Source: Clostridium beijerinckii HUN142 (GTDB lineage: Bacteria > Bacillota > Clostridia > Clostridiales > Clostridiaceae). From it: a stretch of 64,000 nucleotides of DNA. The position numbers and the translations under genes are program-made. This document shows positions 1 through 9,427 of the stretch, in pieces (within the stretch, counting starts at the first letter, position 1; each line of letters starts with the position of its first letter). Under the pieces are notes generated by a model. That model searched no databases. It was not told where the DNA came from and saw nothing but the letters and a program-made list of their open reading frames with translations. The stretch is taken from the NCBI RefSeq assembly GCF_000621745.1, contig NZ_JHXK01000021.1:62001-126000 (forward strand), read 5' to 3'.

Positions 1-476
1 CTTGTTATCACAGGATTACACGTTAGCTTTTCATAATTTACTCCATCTCCAATTGCAATACATTGAGTTTGTCTAATTATATGAGCCCCATCTTCTTGAA
101 CTTTGTCAAACACTCCAGTATACATGAGTATTTGCTTTCCATCTGACTCTACTGCACTTCCAGAAAAACATCCTCCCATATCATATTCCTGATCTGGCGC
201 AAGAGCTGTTGGTAACTGCTCCCACCTTATAAAGTCCTTTGTCTTACTATGCCCCCAATGCATTGGTCCCCATTTAGTATCGTATGGATAATATTGATAA
301 AAAAGATGATACTCCTTTGCAAATTTAGAAAATCCATTTGGATCGTTAATCCACCCGACTGGTGATGATAAATGAAACGATGGCCTCTGTTCTTTTGGTA
401 TACTCTTTATAGATTCTTCTTCAAAAACTCTTGCTTTATTTAAAATTCCACTACTATTTCTCACTATATTATTCAT
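1..476 (-). CDS. GH32 beta-fructosidase / sucrose-6-phosphate hydrolase, N-terminal part
   Basis: The gene runs off the left edge, so only about 158 N-terminal residues are visible. The signature WINDPNG, which carries the catalytic aspartate of glycoside hydrolase family 32, is present, followed by the family blocks WGHSKTKDFIRW and FSGSAV. No signal peptide is seen, so the enzyme is probably cytoplasmic and splits imported sucrose or fructo-oligosaccharides, possibly phosphorylated. I chose the ATG at 476 because an AAAGGA sits 8 bases upstream; an in-frame ATG at 482 would be too close. It follows the binding-protein gene of the ABC system on the same strand, 66 bases away, and is probably its last or a late gene. 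The exact substrate cannot be read. Confidence 0.9.
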   Translation of the reverse strand, partial: MNNIVRNSSGILNKARVFEEESIKSIPKEQRPSFHLSSPVGWINDPNGFSKFAKEYHLFYQYYPYDTKWGPMHWGHSKTKDFIRWEQLPTALAPDQEYDMGGCFSGSAVESDGKQILMYTGVFDKVQEDGAHIIRQTQCIAIGDGVNYEKLTCNPVIT

Positions 477-542
477 AATCATTTCCTTTCAATCATCTTA
501 AATATTATATAAGCGACCATTCAAGCCGCTTATATAAGTTTT

Positions 543-2159
543 TTATTTTGCAAAGTATGAATCTAAATATTTTTGTTTAATTTCTAATATTTTTGATAAA
601 CCTTGATTATCCATTTCTTTTAAATAAGAGTCCCATTCTTCATCTATTCCACCATTTAAAATCCATTCAGCTTTCTTACGTTCTGTATATGCCTTTACTG
701 CTGTTTCATATTGAGTAAGTTTTTCTATATCTTCTTGAGACATAAATACAGGTGGATAATTGTAATCAGCTTTCATATCTTTAACATAAGTTTTATGAAG
801 TATATCTAATCTTTCTTGGGCATCATCTGGAGATGTTGTATACTTTCCATAATAACTATCAAGAACTGCTAATGGTCCTGAAACAAATTGATTTGCACGA
901 ACTTCCCATGGTGATGCTGTACCTAATTGTAAATGCTTTAAAGTTTTATTTTCTGTTAACTCAAATACATTTTGATTTTTCTCATCACCATATGTTCCCC
1001 AGTTATCTTGTATTGATTGAAGCGGTTCATATAACTTATCTATCCATTTTGCTGTTAATTCTAAATTTTTATTTGCTGATGTTACAACACATCTTCCTAA
1101 ATCAAACCCATATCCATTTGATCTAGTAGCATTAACAGTTCCATTAGGACCTGCAAGTGCTGGAAGAGGTATATAATCATCTTTGTTTGCAGCTATATTA
1201 GCTTTATCCCAAGTGAAAAACATACCGTAACGATCATTTTTTCCCTTTGATACAAAAGTATCCCATTTTTGAGTAAACGCTTCTGGATCTATAAGACCTT
1301 CTTCTTGAAGCTTGTGAAGCCACTTGATACCTTCTTTATATCCATCTTGAGTAGTTGAATATACAACTTTCTTATCATTAGTCACCATATAATGATCTCC
1401 ATTGTCTCCCAATCCAAAAGCCCCAAGTATAAATCCTGGATCTTCATTTCCGCCAACAGCATTAATAATAAATGACATTGGAATTACATCTGTTTTCCCT
1501 TCAGGGTGTTTATCTTTAAATGCTTTTAAAACTGTAACTAATTCATCAGTTGTTTTTGGTACTTGAAGCCCTAATTCATCAAGCCATTTTTTATTTATCC
1601 ATGGAATATCTCCAACAGCTTGTATTGCTTCCTTTCCACTTCCTAATTCCTCTATCCATGGGAATGAATAAATATGGCCATCAGGTGCAGTAATCATTTT
1701 CTTATACTCTGGTTTTTCTTCTAGAACTTTTGATAAATTTGGCATATCCTTTGTTATTAAATCTTCAACTGGAATAATAACTCCTTGTTTTGAATAACGA
1801 AGTAAATCATTATTGTTCATACCAGCATTAAATACTACATCTGGAAGTGTATCTTTTTTTGATAATGCTAAATTCTTTTTATCAGGAAATTGATCATCTG
1901 TATAGCACGTCCAATCGATATGCACATTTGTTTCTTTCTCTAATCTTTGAAAAATAATTCTTTCATTTGGGTCTTGAGTCGAAATTGATGGCGCACTTGT
2001 AAGCATTTTTAAAGTAGCTGTTTCTTTTAATGGAAATGAAACATCCTTTAATGTAGCTGTATCTGTTTTCTTGCTTGAGCTACCACATGCTGTAAATGAT
2101 AATACTGTTAACATAGCTAAAGAAATACTAACCAACTTTCTAATTTTATTTTTCCTCAT
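543..2159 (-). CDS. Carbohydrate ABC transporter substrate-binding lipoprotein (LplA/YtcQ type)
   Basis: A 538-residue extracellular binding protein with a basic N-terminus, hydrophobic segment and lipobox LSFTAC, so it should be lipid-anchored on the outer face of the membrane. Size and composition match the large family 1 solute-binding proteins that work with LplB/LplC-type permeases on oligosaccharides. It lies directly downstream of both permease genes (34-base gap) and upstream of the GH32 gene, which suggests a fructan or sucrose oligosaccharide as ligand. That ligand is inference from context; the family also binds pectin and other plant polysaccharide fragments. No ATPase gene accompanies the cluster. 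Confidence 0.88.
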   Translation of the reverse strand: MRKNKIRKLVSISLAMLTVLSFTACGSSSKKTDTATLKDVSFPLKETATLKMLTSAPSISTQDPNERIIFQRLEKETNVHIDWTCYTDDQFPDKKNLALSKKDTLPDVVFNAGMNNNDLLRYSKQGVIIPVEDLITKDMPNLSKVLEEKPEYKKMITAPDGHIYSFPWIEELGSGKEAIQAVGDIPWINKKWLDELGLQVPKTTDELVTVLKAFKDKHPEGKTDVIPMSFIINAVGGNEDPGFILGAFGLGDNGDHYMVTNDKKVVYSTTQDGYKEGIKWLHKLQEEGLIDPEAFTQKWDTFVSKGKNDRYGMFFTWDKANIAANKDDYIPLPALAGPNGTVNATRSNGYGFDLGRCVVTSANKNLELTAKWIDKLYEPLQSIQDNWGTYGDEKNQNVFELTENKTLKHLQLGTASPWEVRANQFVSGPLAVLDSYYGKYTTSPDDAQERLDILHKTYVKDMKADYNYPPVFMSQEDIEKLTQYETAVKAYTERKKAEWILNGGIDEEWDSYLKEMDNQGLSKILEIKQKYLDSYFAK

Positions 2160-2193
2160 ATTATTTCCCCATCCTTTTTCTATATATATTTTT

Positions 2194-3102
2194 TTATCCC
2201 TTCACTGATCCTGCCATTATTCCCTTATCAAAATACTTTTGGAAAAATGGATACATAACTAGTAAAGGTAAACTTGAAACAACAATAGTGGAGTATTTTA
2301 GCAATTGTGCCATTTTAGCCATTGCTGCTGCACTTTGAACATCTGCAATCATACCAGGTCTTGGTGTATTTTGAATTAAGATTGATCTAATTACTAATTG
2401 CAGAGGTTGCAATTTAGTATCATCTAAATAAATCATAGCATCAAAGTAACTATTCCATTGAGCTACAAATTGATATAAAAGTAATACTGCAATAATTGGT
2501 TTACATACTGGAATCATTATTTTAAAGAAATGTGTAATATCACTTGCACCATCTATAGCAGATGCTTCTCTTAACTCTTTTGGTAAGCTTTGAAAATAAG
2601 TTCTTGCCAGTATAATATTCCATACATTAATTGCACCTGGAAGTAAAATCGCCCACACTGTGTTAAGAAGCTTTAGATTGTCAACCAAAAGATATGTTGG
2701 CATCAACCCTCCGCCAAAAAACATAGTAATAATATATAAAGTAGTAATAATTTTTTTCCCCACAAAATCTGGTCTAGATAATGGGTATGCAGCTAAAAGT
2801 GTGGCTCCAACTGAAATTACCGCATAAGCAGTAGAATAGAATACGGAATTCAAAAATCCTCTTAAAAGCATATCGTCTTTAAATACTCTTGTATATCCTT
2901 CTATTGACCATTTACTAAAATCAAATGTTATTCCTTGATTGTTTAATGTATTGGGATCCATAAAAGAAGCAACAACTATATATATAAGTGGTATAATAAT
3001 AGCTAATACAAAAAGTATTACTCCTACATAACCACTTATTGTAATAGATTTATCAGAAAATGATAATTTTTTGAATTTTTTCATTTTCATTTTCATATTC
3101 AT
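2194..3102 (-). CDS. Carbohydrate ABC transporter permease (LplC/YtcP type)
   Basis: A 302-residue inner-membrane permease with about six hydrophobic segments. The EAA loop is clear near residues 185-205 (LREASAIDGASDITHFFKIM), the contact site for the ATPase subunit. The start at 3102 has GGAGAAGG upstream and is one base from the stop of the partner permease gene, so the two are translationally linked. It forms a heterodimer with the neighbouring LplB-type permease to pass sugar delivered by the lipoprotein. The family usually borrows a shared MsmX-type ATPase encoded elsewhere, which fits the absence of one here. Confidence 0.9.
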   Translation of the reverse strand: MNMKMKMKKFKKLSFSDKSITISGYVGVILFVLAIIIPLIYIVVASFMDPNTLNNQGITFDFSKWSIEGYTRVFKDDMLLRGFLNSVFYSTAYAVISVGATLLAAYPLSRPDFVGKKIITTLYIITMFFGGGLMPTYLLVDNLKLLNTVWAILLPGAINVWNIILARTYFQSLPKELREASAIDGASDITHFFKIMIPVCKPIIAVLLLYQFVAQWNSYFDAMIYLDDTKLQPLQLVIRSILIQNTPRPGMIADVQSAAAMAKMAQLLKYSTIVVSSLPLLVMYPFFQKYFDKGIMAGSVKG

Positions 3103-3103
3103 C

Positions 3104-4078
3104 TTATATTCCTTCTCCCTCGTTTAATTTTTTAACAATTGAATTCACAACTATTAATAAAACTATATTAATAACTGAATTAAACAAACCTACGGCTGTT
3201 GAAAAACTATAATCTCCATTTAGAAGACCCATTTTATAAACATAAGTTGGTAAAATTTCTGAAGTTGGTAAATTCAAATCTGTTTGCAAAGCTAATGCTT
3301 TTTCAAAACCTACGCTCATAATATTTCCTGCTGATAAAATAAATTGAATAACCATAATTGGCTTAATTGCTGGTAAATCAACATTCAAAATTTGTTGAAA
3401 AATATTCGCTCCATCTATAACAGCTGCTTCTGTTAATTCTTGACTTGCATTTGAAAGAGCTGCTGTATAAATAATTGATGCCCAACCAGTTGCCTGCCAA
3501 ACTGAACTAGCTACATATATAGTCCGAAATGCACTAGGCATTGCCATAAAGTTTGTAGCAGTTCCAAAAAATTGATTAACTGGCCCAATCGGTGATAAGA
3601 AAACGATAATCATACCTGAAATTACTATTACAGAAATAAAATTAGGAGCATACAAAATTAATTGAATCTTTTTCTTAATTCCCTCACTCTTTATTCTTGT
3701 TAAAAGTAAAGCAAGTATAATCGGTAACGGGAATCCCCACAATATTCCATACAAACTTACCTTTAAAGTATTCATTAACAAAGTCATAAAATCTGGGGAA
3801 GATAAAAATCTTTCAAAATGTTTTAATCCTACCCACTGACTATGGAAAACTCCCGAAATAGCACTATAATCTTCAAATGCAATTAGTACTCCTCCCATAG
3901 GAATATACTTAAAAATAATTAACAGTATTAGTGGCGGTAGCGTGAAGAACAGATATAATTGATAATTCTTTTTGATATACTTTAACTTACTATATATTTT
4001 AGAGTTCTTTTTATTAATAATAGGATCTCCACCATCTAATCTGTTAAAATTAAATCTTGTACTTTTTACCCCATTCAA
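3104..4078 (-). CDS. Carbohydrate ABC transporter permease (LplB/YteP type)
   Basis: The second permease of the sugar importer, with six predicted membrane segments and the EAA loop (LTEAAVIDGANIFQQILNVD) in the second half. The frame is open up to 4135, but the best start is TTG at 4078: AAAGGGG lies exactly 8 bases upstream. An ATG at 4096 is the alternative, and the TTG at 4135 has no ribosome binding site and lies inside a likely operator. With the TTG at 4078 the protein is 324 residues, normal for the family. It is the first gene of the operon, read from the promoter at 4233-4204. Confidence 0.88.
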   Translation of the reverse strand: MNGVKSTRFNFNRLDGGDPIINKKNSKIYSKLKYIKKNYQLYLFFTLPPLILLIIFKYIPMGGVLIAFEDYSAISGVFHSQWVGLKHFERFLSSPDFMTLLMNTLKVSLYGILWGFPLPIILALLLTRIKSEGIKKKIQLILYAPNFISVIVISGMIIVFLSPIGPVNQFFGTATNFMAMPSAFRTIYVASSVWQATGWASIIYTAALSNASQELTEAAVIDGANIFQQILNVDLPAIKPIMVIQFILSAGNIMSVGFEKALALQTDLNLPTSEILPTYVYKMGLLNGDYSFSTAVGLFNSVINIVLLIVVNSIVKKLNEGEGI

Positions 4079-4112
4079 ACTTATTTCCCCTTTCATTTTA
4101 TTATTTAGTTTT

Positions 4113-4360
4113 TTACATTTGTAACAAAAACTCAATTTACCTTTACAAATCCACTCTGCTTGTTAAATCTTTTTTGTAAACCTTATCTTTAATTTATAAA
4201 TAGATATTACCAGATTCCCATTACATTTGTCAATATAAATATTACATTTTATCATCATTATATTTTTACATTTGCACACAAAATATATTATATCTCTTTT
4301 TATTTGCTAGCATTTATGTATATATAATTATTTTATTTTACATTTGTCACTTCATTTGTT
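4113..4360. promoter_or_regulatory. Cluster of TTACATTTGT repeats, candidate LacI-family operators
   Basis: The decamer TTACATTTGT or a one-to-two-base variant occurs at 4113-4122, 4221-4230, 4266-4275, 4338-4347 and 4351-4360, all on the plus strand between the divergent transporter operon and the lacI-type gene. The copy at 4113 extends to the near-palindrome TTACATTTGTAA. Copies overlap the -35 boxes of both promoters. That placement suggests autoregulation and operon control by the adjacent repressor. Binding itself is inference. Confidence 0.5.
4204..4233 (-). promoter_or_regulatory. Promoter of the sugar ABC / GH32 operon
   Basis: On the minus strand a consensus TTGACA (4233-4228) is followed after 18 bases by TAATAT (4209-4204). 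The -35 box overlaps one copy of the repeated TTACATTTGT motif (4221-4230), so a repressor on that motif would block this promoter. Confidence 0.65.
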
Positions 4361-4365
4361 ATACT
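4337..4365 (+). promoter_or_regulatory. Promoter of the LacI-family regulator gene
   Basis: TTTACA (4337-4342), a 17-base spacer and TATACT (4360-4365) lie 66 bases ahead of the regulator start. The -35 box is part of a repeated TTACATTTGT motif, as in the opposing promoter. Confidence 0.6.
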
Positions 4366-4431
4366 AATGTCAATAACAATACTTAAAATATTGATATAGA
4401 TTTTATATGACAAAGAAAGGAGCCTTTAATA

Positions 4432-5496
4432 ATGCTAAATAAGAAAATAACGGTTCAAGATATAGCCGATGAATTGGGGATTTCAAGGAATACAGTTTCT
4501 AAAGCTTTAAATAATACTGGAACATTAGCAGACGCTACAAAATCTAAAATTATTCAAAAGGCAATTGAAATGGGTTACAAACAATTTGCATATGTAAACA
4601 ATGTATCATCCATTTCTCCCAATTCATCTTTAAATAAAGAAATTGCACTATTAACAAGCAGTATGCCAAACAGTTCCCATTTTGGATCTCATCTTTTATC
4701 AGGTTTTGAAGAAAAGATGAGCACTCTTGGCTATAGATTATCTATGTATGTTGTTCGTGATAATGAATTAAATTCCTCAAGCTTACCATCGAACTTTAAA
4801 CCTGAGTTGGTTGATGGCATAATATGCATAGAAATGTTTGATAAAAATTATAGTGAGCTTATATGTGGATTAGACATTCCTACACTATTTATCGATTCAC
4901 CTAGTACCCACAACAGTAAACCTGTAAATGCTGATATTCTTTTAATGGAAAATTTCCATAGTACTTATAATATTATTAAAACCCTAATTAATAATAATAA
5001 AACAAATATAGGGTTTGTAGGAGATATATATCATTGTGAGAGTTTTTACGAACGTTGGAAGGGTTATTGCTCTGCTATATTAGATTCAAAACTCTCATTT
5101 GATATTAATAATTCTATTATCGAAAATGACAAAGAACCTTATGATGATCCTGAATGGCTTGAAAACAAGATAATGGACCTTTCAGTTCTTCCTCAAGTTC
5201 TTGTATGCGCAAACGATTTTATTGCAATTAATGTCATAAGAGCTCTAAAACATAAAAGTATTTCTGTACCTGATAATATTTTAATATGTGGATTTGATGA
5301 TTCAATGGAATCAAAAATAATTGAACCTCACCTCACTACCGTTAGTATTCCAAGTTATGAGATGGGAGATATTGCCGCAGATTTGTTACTTTCAAGAATA
5401 GATAATCCATCCATTCCATTTAGAACAATCCATGTTCGTACTTCACCTAAGTTTAGGGAATCTACTGGAAACTTACTGAATGAAATTAACTGTTAA
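4432..5496 (+). CDS. LacI-family transcriptional regulator
   Basis: A 354-residue repressor. Residues 6-50 form the LacI helix-turn-helix and hinge (TVQDIADELGISRNTVSKAL). The rest is a periplasmic-binding-protein-like effector domain with the family block LICGFDDS near residue 280. It is divergent from the sugar ABC operon and most likely represses it until a sugar or sugar phosphate binds. GAAAGGAG is placed well for the ATG. The effector is not identifiable; the GH32 gene suggests a fructose-containing compound. Confidence 0.92.
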   Translation: MLNKKITVQDIADELGISRNTVSKALNNTGTLADATKSKIIQKAIEMGYKQFAYVNNVSSISPNSSLNKEIALLTSSMPNSSHFGSHLLSGFEEKMSTLGYRLSMYVVRDNELNSSSLPSNFKPELVDGIICIEMFDKNYSELICGLDIPTLFIDSPSTHNSKPVNADILLMENFHSTYNIIKTLINNNKTNIGFVGDIYHCESFYERWKGYCSAILDSKLSFDINNSIIENDKEPYDDPEWLENKIMDLSVLPQVLVCANDFIAINVIRALKHKSISVPDNILICGFDDSMESKIIEPHLTTVSIPSYEMGDIAADLLLSRIDNPSIPFRTIHVRTSPKFRESTGNLLNEINC

Positions 5497-5508
5497 CCAA
5501 TTAAAAAT

Positions 5509-5554
5509 ACCCTATAAAGATAAACAATTTAATAAAAGTCTATCTTTATAGGGT
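5509..5554 (-). terminator. Terminator hairpin between convergent lacI-type and efflux genes
   Basis: A perfect 14-base stem, ACCCTATAAAGATA (5509-5522) with its complement at 5541-5554. On the minus strand it is followed by TATTTTTAA, so it ends the efflux operon. It may also stop the convergent regulator transcript. Confidence 0.75.
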
Positions 5555-5634
5555 ACCTTGTATGTGTAATAAAATACATAGTATTTCAATTTAATATTCT
5601 CTTTGAATAATCACTAAAAGCAATATTTCAATAA

Positions 5635-6987
5635 CTAATTAGCCCCTAGCACCCAAGGCTCCTGAATAGTGGTCTTTAAATTATTATAAGCATTAATGAG
5701 CGTTCTTAGTGATGAATCTAACTGCTCACTTTTTAGAACTAATGCATTATAATTGTTTTCTGTCATCAGTCCTACATCTACTTGTGTCTTTGCATATTTA
5801 AGTTTTGTGTTAGTTGACTTTATTGTATCATTTAAGTCATTTATTTTATTTTCCAAATCAAGCAACGTTGAATAAGCTTGCTTTAATCCATTTTTTAAAC
5901 TCTTTTTTGAATCATCAAGCTTAACTTGTGCTTCCTCCACTCCATACTTACCATCTACATATGCTCCATACTTACTAAGATCCATATAATATTTCAATGC
6001 ATTTTTTTCATAATTTATAAGTTGAAGAGCATAAGAGCTAAGTCCAATAGAATACGCACCTTCGTCTAATTCAACTGCTCCTGTAGCATCATCTTTTTTC
6101 ATATATGAAGCTGGAGATGGGATTCCACCAGACGGCATGCTTGGAATATCTTTATTCATAATATCTTTTACGCCATCATCCTTTAAGTCATCTAAATAAT
6201 CGTTTGTAAGATTAATTAATTTCTGATTATATTTTAAATAAGTTTCAATTTTATCATTTATATATTCATCACTTGAACCATCAATTTTAAATAAATTATA
6301 TTCTATATTGGGATCTACGGTATAATTTGATAAATTCAAATTAGTTAAAACTCCTAAATAATCCATGCTGTCCTTTAATGAATTTTCTTTTGCAGTTATA
6401 TCATTTTTTAAAGAATTAATTTCAATCTGCTTATCCGTTAATTGATTTGAGGTTGCCATGCCTATTTGCACTTTTGTTTTAATAGTTTCTAAGTCTTTAT
6501 TTTTTATATCTAAATTTGTCTTTGCTTGGCTTATATCTATTTGCTTTATAATAATTGCATTATACTTATTAGTGATGTCACTCGATATTTGATCTTGTAA
6601 AAAATCTTTCGACTGGTTTGTTTGTTTTTCTAGAAGCTCAAGCTTGTCATATGGAAAATCATATATTTTTTCACCAAGACTCTCATAAAAGTCATTAGTT
6701 TTATCCTGAATATCCTCTTTCTTTCTGTACATAGAAATTTGCTGAGACTTTAAATTTAAATCTTCACTATTAGTTATAGCTGCATTTATAACCTGATCTA
6801 AAGTAAGAATTGGTTTACCGTTAGATGATTGTCCATTTATTATTGAATTACTTTCATCATTTATTATTTGGGCACTTACTATTTCATTATTTTTTTGATT
6901 CTCTATTGCTAAGACTGGATTTATACTTCCGCTTACTATACTTAATCCAATTCCAATAGCAACTATCTTTTTTATATTCTTCTTCAT
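5635..6987 (-). CDS. TolC-like outer membrane efflux family protein in a Gram-positive export operon
   Basis: A 450-residue secreted protein. Residues 1-28 are a signal peptide ending ...PVLA. The body is rich in long coiled-coil segments with the two-fold repeat typical of the TolC/outer-membrane efflux family, for example LTLDQVINAAITNSEDL near residue 61. A monoderm has no outer membrane, so this protein cannot act as a normal outer-membrane duct. Such homologues occur in clostridia and may extend through the wall or act as a surface adaptor. It is the last gene of the adaptor-permease-permease operon, 53 bases after the second permease. Confidence 0.75.
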   Translation of the reverse strand: MKKNIKKIVAIGIGLSIVSGSINPVLAIENQKNNEIVSAQIINDESNSIINGQSSNGKPILTLDQVINAAITNSEDLNLKSQQISMYRKKEDIQDKTNDFYESLGEKIYDFPYDKLELLEKQTNQSKDFLQDQISSDITNKYNAIIIKQIDISQAKTNLDIKNKDLETIKTKVQIGMATSNQLTDKQIEINSLKNDITAKENSLKDSMDYLGVLTNLNLSNYTVDPNIEYNLFKIDGSSDEYINDKIETYLKYNQKLINLTNDYLDDLKDDGVKDIMNKDIPSMPSGGIPSPASYMKKDDATGAVELDEGAYSIGLSSYALQLINYEKNALKYYMDLSKYGAYVDGKYGVEEAQVKLDDSKKSLKNGLKQAYSTLLDLENKINDLNDTIKSTNTKLKYAKTQVDVGLMTENNYNALVLKSEQLDSSLRTLINAYNNLKTTIQEPWVLGAN

Positions 6988-7040
6988 TTATTCTTCCCCC
7001 TTGTATTAAATATTTTCAATTAATAGATTCTTAATTCCAT

Positions 7041-8249
7041 TTAATCTACCTGCACCGCATAAGTTTCTATCAATATTTTTTCGTCTTCTTCCTTTGATAC
7101 CTTCTTATTTCTATATTTACTCAGTAAAATTCTAGCAGAATATAATACAATTCCTATTAAAAACCATTCTACTGCATACATTATTCCACTTTTTACATAT
7201 GGTAATATAACATCCCATCCAACTGCTTTTAAGTTTATGAATTTTAATGGAAGTGCTACATTCATAAATGGCCAAATATTTTTAATTATTCTAGGAAGTC
7301 CGCTAGGCATTGCATACTCTGGGAATGGAATTCCACTAGCTAAAAAGGTTACTATATTTATCATGGTAAAAAATTGAGTAAAATATATTAAATTATTAAA
7401 TAACGCTGCAAATAAAACTCCAATAGCTGTAAGATCAATGAGGAATATTGAAGTCAACGTCAAGTATTCTAAGATATTTCCACGAAGAGGCAAATCAAAA
7501 TATTTTCCTAAAATGCATAATGCAATTAAGCTTGAAAATACTGATATAAAAATAATCATTAAAACTCTTGTTAAAAGAATAAGTATGTTTTTTACAGTAT
7601 CTTTTGATTTAAAATTTATTGAAGTTAGCTTTTCTCTATTTTTTATTAATGCAGGCACTAAAAATGTCATGAGAAAAGTTCCCTGTAGCAGATATGGTAC
7701 AAGAGAATACATCAGGTATCTTATATAGCTAAGCTGTGGTTCATAAAGAACACGCTCACTATATGAAAAAGTCGTAATAGCTTTCTTTGCATTATATGGC
7801 ATCATATTTTTCCCTTCGAATACTTTAAGTTGAATTCCAGCATTTATAGTTCCTGTGACTCCATTACAATATGCATATAAATTGCTTCCAACAACAACAT
7901 TTGTTTCATCTATTAATAATGCAACACTAGGAGATTTCTTTTTGACAACATCTTTGTCAAAATCTTTAGGAATCACCATTCCCCCACTAACCTTTTTCTC
8001 CTTAATTGCCTGTTGTAATTCCTCTTGTGAATCTGCATAATAACTAATATTCACACCTGGACTCTTTTTAAGTTCTTCTATTATAGTTCTGGATAAAGAT
8101 GAGTTATCCATATCTACTATCCCGAAAGGAATATTTTCAATATAGACTTTACTGAAAATACAAGCCACAAAAATTACTATACTAATGTGAAGTAAACTAA
8201 GTGAAATAATACTTTTTTTATCTCTAGCTAGAAACTTCAGAAACCTCAT
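7041..8249 (-). CDS. ABC-2 type transporter permease (second of pair)
   Basis: A 402-residue membrane protein: an N-terminal transmembrane helix, a large extracellular segment (about residues 35-180) with the family motif IPFGIVDMDNSSLSR, then five to six C-terminal membrane helices. This is the YbhR/YbhS-like ABC-2 layout of drug or lipid exporters. Its start overlaps the preceding permease gene by 26 bases, which points to coupled translation and a heterodimer. No ATPase is encoded in the operon, so a nucleotide-binding subunit must come from elsewhere or the pair works without one. Confidence 0.85.
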   Translation of the reverse strand: MRFLKFLARDKKSIISLSLLHISIVIFVACIFSKVYIENIPFGIVDMDNSSLSRTIIEELKKSPGVNISYYADSQEELQQAIKEKKVSGGMVIPKDFDKDVVKKKSPSVALLIDETNVVVGSNLYAYCNGVTGTINAGIQLKVFEGKNMMPYNAKKAITTFSYSERVLYEPQLSYIRYLMYSLVPYLLQGTFLMTFLVPALIKNREKLTSINFKSKDTVKNILILLTRVLMIIFISVFSSLIALCILGKYFDLPLRGNILEYLTLTSIFLIDLTAIGVLFAALFNNLIYFTQFFTMINIVTFLASGIPFPEYAMPSGLPRIIKNIWPFMNVALPLKFINLKAVGWDVILPYVKSGIMYAVEWFLIGIVLYSARILLSKYRNKKVSKEEDEKILIETYAVQVD

Positions 8250-9414
8250 CTTTTTTCCTCCTTCTAATAACTTTATTTAAAATTTTCTCTTTAATATTAG
8301 TTCTTTTCTTTGAAATACTTTTTATTAGCAGTATAACTAACATAATAATCCATGTGAAAATCATATATTTTATCAAATAATATAGATTAGGCACCACATC
8401 ATTAAAATTTAATCCTAAAAGAGATAAGTCTCTCATTGGAATCCCATAATATAAGAAAGGAATGATTTTAGATAATTTTTTAAACACCTCAGGTGCAGCC
8501 ATTAGTGGAAATGTATACCCTGACAGTAAAACAAAAGATGAAGCCATAAGGCTAGAACTACTCACTGCTTCCAGTTTATTTCTTATAATTAATCTAAATA
8601 AAATCCCTAAATTTATCATAGTAATACTAAAAGTTATAGTTAATGCAATTGCAGCTTTAACTGATCCTCTATAAGGCATTTGAAAATATTTATATTGTAT
8701 AAACATCAATAGAAAAATTGAAATTGAACCTATTAATCCAAAAATGATACTTTTAATTAACAAGAAAAAATAGTTCTCCTTTTCCTTTACTACTAATGCA
8801 CCAAGTGAAATAATTCCTATCTGGGCAATTCCAATTAACATTCCTTGAAGCAAAAAATTAGCTGTGCTTCTTGCTGAATTCCCTAAAAATATAGAATCAG
8901 TTTGTATGGGAATAATATTATTTTTAACTTCCTGAGGCATTATCCCAAGCTTACCTTCCCCAATCTTCATTAAATAACTAACTTTAATAGTCCCTAAGAT
9001 TTCAGCTATTCTAGTCTTACCTGCACTTACTGCTGACATCTGCGAGCCATCATAGCAAATCATGATTTTAGGTGCTTTCCCATCGTTTAAGTCTTTAGCA
9101 AAATTTGCAGGAATGATAATGCCAACCACGACTTTCCCTTCATCCATTAAATTTTTAATATCATTATCATTCTCACTATAATTAACTACATTAAATACTT
9201 CGTTTGTATTTATTTGAGTAATAAAATTTTTACTTAAAGTAGAATCATCATGATCAACTATCATTGTAGGAACATTTTTTACTACATGTTCACTATATGT
9301 ATAACCTAAAGCATAACTAGAAATAGCTGGTATTATCAAAAGTAACATAACAGAAACTATAATTTCTTTAGACTTTATAAATCTTTCTTTAATCTTCGAT
9401 ACTATTTCCTTCAT
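8224..9414 (-). CDS. ABC-2 type transporter permease (first of pair)
   Basis: Same architecture as its neighbour: an N-terminal membrane helix, a roughly 140-residue extracellular domain containing NVPTMIVDHDDSTLSKNF, then a block of C-terminal helices. The ATG at 9414 is preceded by GTGAG; a GTG at 9426 is an alternative that begins just after the stop of the adaptor gene. Either way the gene is tightly coupled to the adaptor. The pair probably forms the membrane channel of an export pump whose substrate is unknown. Confidence 0.85.
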   Translation of the reverse strand: MKEIVSKIKERFIKSKEIIVSVMLLLIIPAISSYALGYTYSEHVVKNVPTMIVDHDDSTLSKNFITQINTNEVFNVVNYSENDNDIKNLMDEGKVVVGIIIPANFAKDLNDGKAPKIMICYDGSQMSAVSAGKTRIAEILGTIKVSYLMKIGEGKLGIMPQEVKNNIIPIQTDSIFLGNSARSTANFLLQGMLIGIAQIGIISLGALVVKEKENYFFLLIKSIIFGLIGSISIFLLMFIQYKYFQMPYRGSVKAAIALTITFSITMINLGILFRLIIRNKLEAVSSSSLMASSFVLLSGYTFPLMAAPEVFKKLSKIIPFLYYGIPMRDLSLLGLNFNDVVPNLYYLIKYMIFTWIIMLVILLIKSISKKRTNIKEKILNKVIRRRKKDEVSEVSS

Positions 9415-9427
9415 ACCTATTCTCACA

